Origin: Cyprinodon diabolis
Taxonomy: Eukaryota > Chordata > Actinopteri > Cyprinodontiformes > Cyprinodontidae
NCBI GenBank assembly: GCA_030533445.1
Contig: CM060075.1
Location: 34,363,196 to 34,427,195, forward strand
DNA length: 64,000 nt
Direction: 5' to 3'
A program made the position numbers and the translations under genes. The notes beneath the pieces are model-generated. The model made no database searches and was not told where the DNA came from. It was given only the letters and a program-made list of their open reading frames with translations. Each line of letters begins with the position of its first letter. Positions within the stretch are counted from its first letter, which is position 1. Positions 61,442 through 64,000 of this stretch are shown piece after piece.

Positions 61442-63351
61442 CTGGAGTGGGAACAAAGCCCTTGATTATGCTGGTGGTGTTGGTTCCTGTCAATGCCATA
61501 AATTGTGTTGGTGGAAGGAAGGATGATCTGAATAGTCCTGCTAGATTGCTGCGCTGAATGTGGTTTTCAAAGAAAAAAAAAAAAAAAACAGCAAACCAAC
61601 ACCAGTGGATGACCCCAAAACAAAGAAGAACAATGAAGAACCTTCATGCTGCACTTCAAGCTACGGGGGATTCAGTGTCTTCTTATTGACCCCCACACAT
61701 TTGGACCTTAATCATCAAACTTTCATCTCATCTAAAAGGAGGACTTTAGATTTGTATGCAGTGTTTTAGTTCTTCTCCGCTGTCTTGTTGAGCTGCATAC
61801 GACATCTGGTTCAGGGCTGGCTTAAAGCAGCAAATATGACAGCTGTAACTCGTGTTTTGTTCTTTCTCACAAGTCTCCGGGTTTTCACTCTATCTGCAGC
61901 CTAAGCCTAACAATTATACTCAAAAATCCTACATGAGCTTTGCTGTAAAATTCTCTCTATGCTTGAGAAAATGTTTTCTTCCACTGAAATGCCCATTAAA
62001 ATACTTTTTAGACAAGATCAAGGTTAGTCAGCTTTCTAAGCTCTTACCTTTTTATGGCTACAAGGTTCTCAACAGAGCATTTTAGGATAATGAGCAGTTA
62101 TGCTGTCAGTTAAAGTTAGGCTGTGATCAGGCTTTCAAGTTATCTGTCAAACTACATAATTTTTTTTAAATAATATTTACATACTGCAGAGAAACCTGTC
62201 CCCAGTGGAGGTTAAAGAAAATTGTGGTGAGAACTTTGTGACTATAGACTATAACATCTCAACAAATATCACACCTCTGTGTTTAAAAATAACAAAATCT
62301 ATACCTCTCTAATTTTAATTTCCATACAAGCTAAATTTGGCCCTATTAGCCATACATTATAATAAAACTGATCAGATAAGAATCATAGAAAAGCATTAAC
62401 CTCCTTAATGTTGTGTTAATCTAAGCAGTTTTTGGATCAAAAGATTAATTTTAATTTTAAAAATCCAAAAAAAGATAAGCTACATAGAAACTACAACTAC
62501 ATAAAAAATGTTTTTACACATTTTTAACTGGGACAAAACCTATCCATGTTTACTTTGCTTCATTTGGATAAACTTTTGAAACTATAAATTAACAGTTATT
62601 GATAAGGTTCTTTGGATCAATTTGTGTCAAGTTACACCAAGCTGAGATAATCACTTGAGTTATGAAGCAGCACAACGGGGACATCAACAAGTCCAGCTCT
62701 GAATGGCCTAGTCAAAGTTTGGACTTCTATTAGAGCTGTAAAATGTATTAAGACTATAACATCAATTTGTTCAATATTCATATCAGAAACTGAGCTCTAT
62801 GGCATCTGAATAAGCAGAACTCTGTGGGGCTTTTTGCTCCTAGCAAAAATAAAAAGTGACATATCCTTTGTACTAATATATACCATATATTGCACTATGA
62901 AATATTTCATGTGATTATGGTTTATGCAATACCATCTGGACATTTCACTAACCTCACTGTAATCTCACCCTGTAATTAAAGTTTTGTATAATATGTTCAT
63001 GTGTTTTTAAAAGGAAATAACCTACAAAGTCAGCTGGGGATCCATTAGTTTTTAGCTCCAACGTAGTAATACAAAACCAAAAATACTTATTTTAAACATC
63101 ATTGTATAAACTTGTTACTGGATAATTTAATAGATTATATCAATTTATGAGTGATAATTTAGAAATCTGCATACAGCCTTACAGGCGTTTAGACATCCAA
63201 AATAAATCTAACTGGTTGATTTATGATATTTTAAAAGTTATTCAGTCTTATAACTGCAACAAATAATTTATTTTAAGTAAAAAAAAAAGGGCCTGTATCC
63301 TGAACAAGAAAAGAATAAGAAAAGAACTAGAAAAAAGGCAAGAATTCATAC
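61438..63351. other. Noncoding sequence
   Basis: No exon or defined repeat recognised. Confidence 0.45.
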
Positions 63352-63463
63352 CTGAACTGACACTGGAGGAGACCACTTTACATGACTGATAACGGCCCTG
63401 TCCAGAAGGAGTCATGCACAGTGTGAAGAGGTCCAGCTGTGCTGTAAGCCTCAAACTTCTCAT
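63352..63463 (-). other. Possible internal or penultimate exon, gene unknown
   Basis: 112 bp on the minus strand bounded by good splice sites (TTTTTTGACAG|ATG and GTTCAG|GTATGA). Two frames stay open. One reads through (RLTAQLDLFTLCMTPSGQGR, ending SSSVSS). The other reads EKFEAYSTAGPLHTVHDSFW then TGPLSVM and a stop, which looks more protein-like. The gene would continue beyond the window's right edge. Identity unknown. Confidence 0.3.
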
Positions 63464-64000
63464 CTGTCAAAAAAGAGAGTAAAAAAAAATCACCCAGGTG
63501 ACCTGGAGGATGCAATTCGACCAGCACTCATTGCAATTATGCTAAAGATGATATTTGATCTATTTTTCATTATAAAGCTCCTAGTGACCTGCCTCTGGAT
63601 GGCCTTGGTTCAGTCCTGAGCAGTCACAGTTACAGCATTGACACAGAGCAATGCCTCCCTCTATGGACCGCCACCTGAAGAACAACAGCATTCCAAAACT
63701 TTCAAAGAAATGTGCATTTAAGCCTTTATAAAACTAAAATAAGTGTGTTAGACCACAATGAAATGAAAATGGCACCAATAATTACCTGAATGTTGGTTTG
63801 TGAAAGAAACAGTTTTTATTATAGATATTATATATCTTAGCTTGATGTCGAAGCAGGAATCTGGAGGAGGAGTTTGGCAGTACGCTGTCCATCATGCATC
63901 TGTAACAGTGCAGTTTACATTATGTTAAAGCAAATAAGGATAAAATCTGATCCTATTTCTTTGTTAAATAAAGTTTGAGTTTCCTTTATTGTACTGTTAA
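63464..64000. other. Noncoding edge sequence
   Basis: No confident exon. An acceptor-like CTTCAG on the minus strand near 63679 precedes a cysteine-rich frame (ALCQCCNCDC), probably chance. Confidence 0.35.

Noticed and set aside
61163..61526. Ile-Tyr repeat proteins on both strands
   Set aside because: Produced by translating the AT microsatellite.
1..64000. CRISPR arrays, operons, phage or viral genes
   Set aside because: Nothing of the kind seen; the window is vertebrate nuclear DNA. No endogenous retrovirus was recognised.

Overview
The window is nuclear DNA from a ray-finned (teleost) fish. It has spliced genes with GT/AG introns, AT-rich noncoding sequence, and many fish-type repeats: hAT and Tc1 DNA transposons, L1 and other LINE fragments, tRNA-derived SINEs and TTAA-flanked miniature elements. 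The gene set ufsp1 - pop7 - epo matches a conserved vertebrate neighbourhood (human 7q22 carries UFSP1, POP7 and EPO close together). The exact species cannot be read from the sequence.

Layout. 0-8.4 kb holds only transposon remnants and a GC-richer stretch at 7.6-8.35 kb that may be a promoter or first exon of an unidentified minus-strand gene. 13.6-25.4 kb holds three tandem two-exon plus-strand genes of the ENDOD1-like (endonuclease domain-containing 1) family. The first two are separated by an old Tc1 transposon that was later broken by a hAT element and an L1 fragment. 26.6-28.9 kb holds a divergent pair with a short shared promoter: ufsp1 (minus, UFM1-specific protease 1) and pop7 (plus, the Rpp20 subunit of RNase P/MRP). 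30.8-46.05 kb holds erythropoietin (epo, minus) with five coding exons. Exons 2-4 are compact, exon 5 lies 5.8 kb downstream, and a probable tiny first coding exon lies 8.4 kb upstream in a GC-rich promoter. From 46.5 to 64 kb there is no recognisable gene. That stretch contains a LINE reverse-transcriptase remnant, nested miniature transposons, a hAT element, a long AT microsatellite and a few exon- or promoter-like candidates.

Function. The ENDOD1-like genes encode predicted secreted proteins with a His-Me finger nuclease fold. All three lack the catalytic histidine of the DRGH motif. ufsp1 and pop7 are housekeeping genes (UFMylation; tRNA and rRNA processing), and their promoter carries paired ETS motifs. 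epo encodes the red-cell hormone. It has no N-glycosylation sequon, carries a hypoxia-element-like motif about 200 bp past its stop codon, and has several upstream ATGs before its probable start.

The most interesting leads are the candidate epo 3' hypoxia element, the upstream ORFs and GATA/HRE-like cluster at the distant epo exon 1, the parallel loss of the catalytic histidine in the ENDOD1-like trio, and two well-resolved nested transposon stacks. No wholly new biological system is evident.
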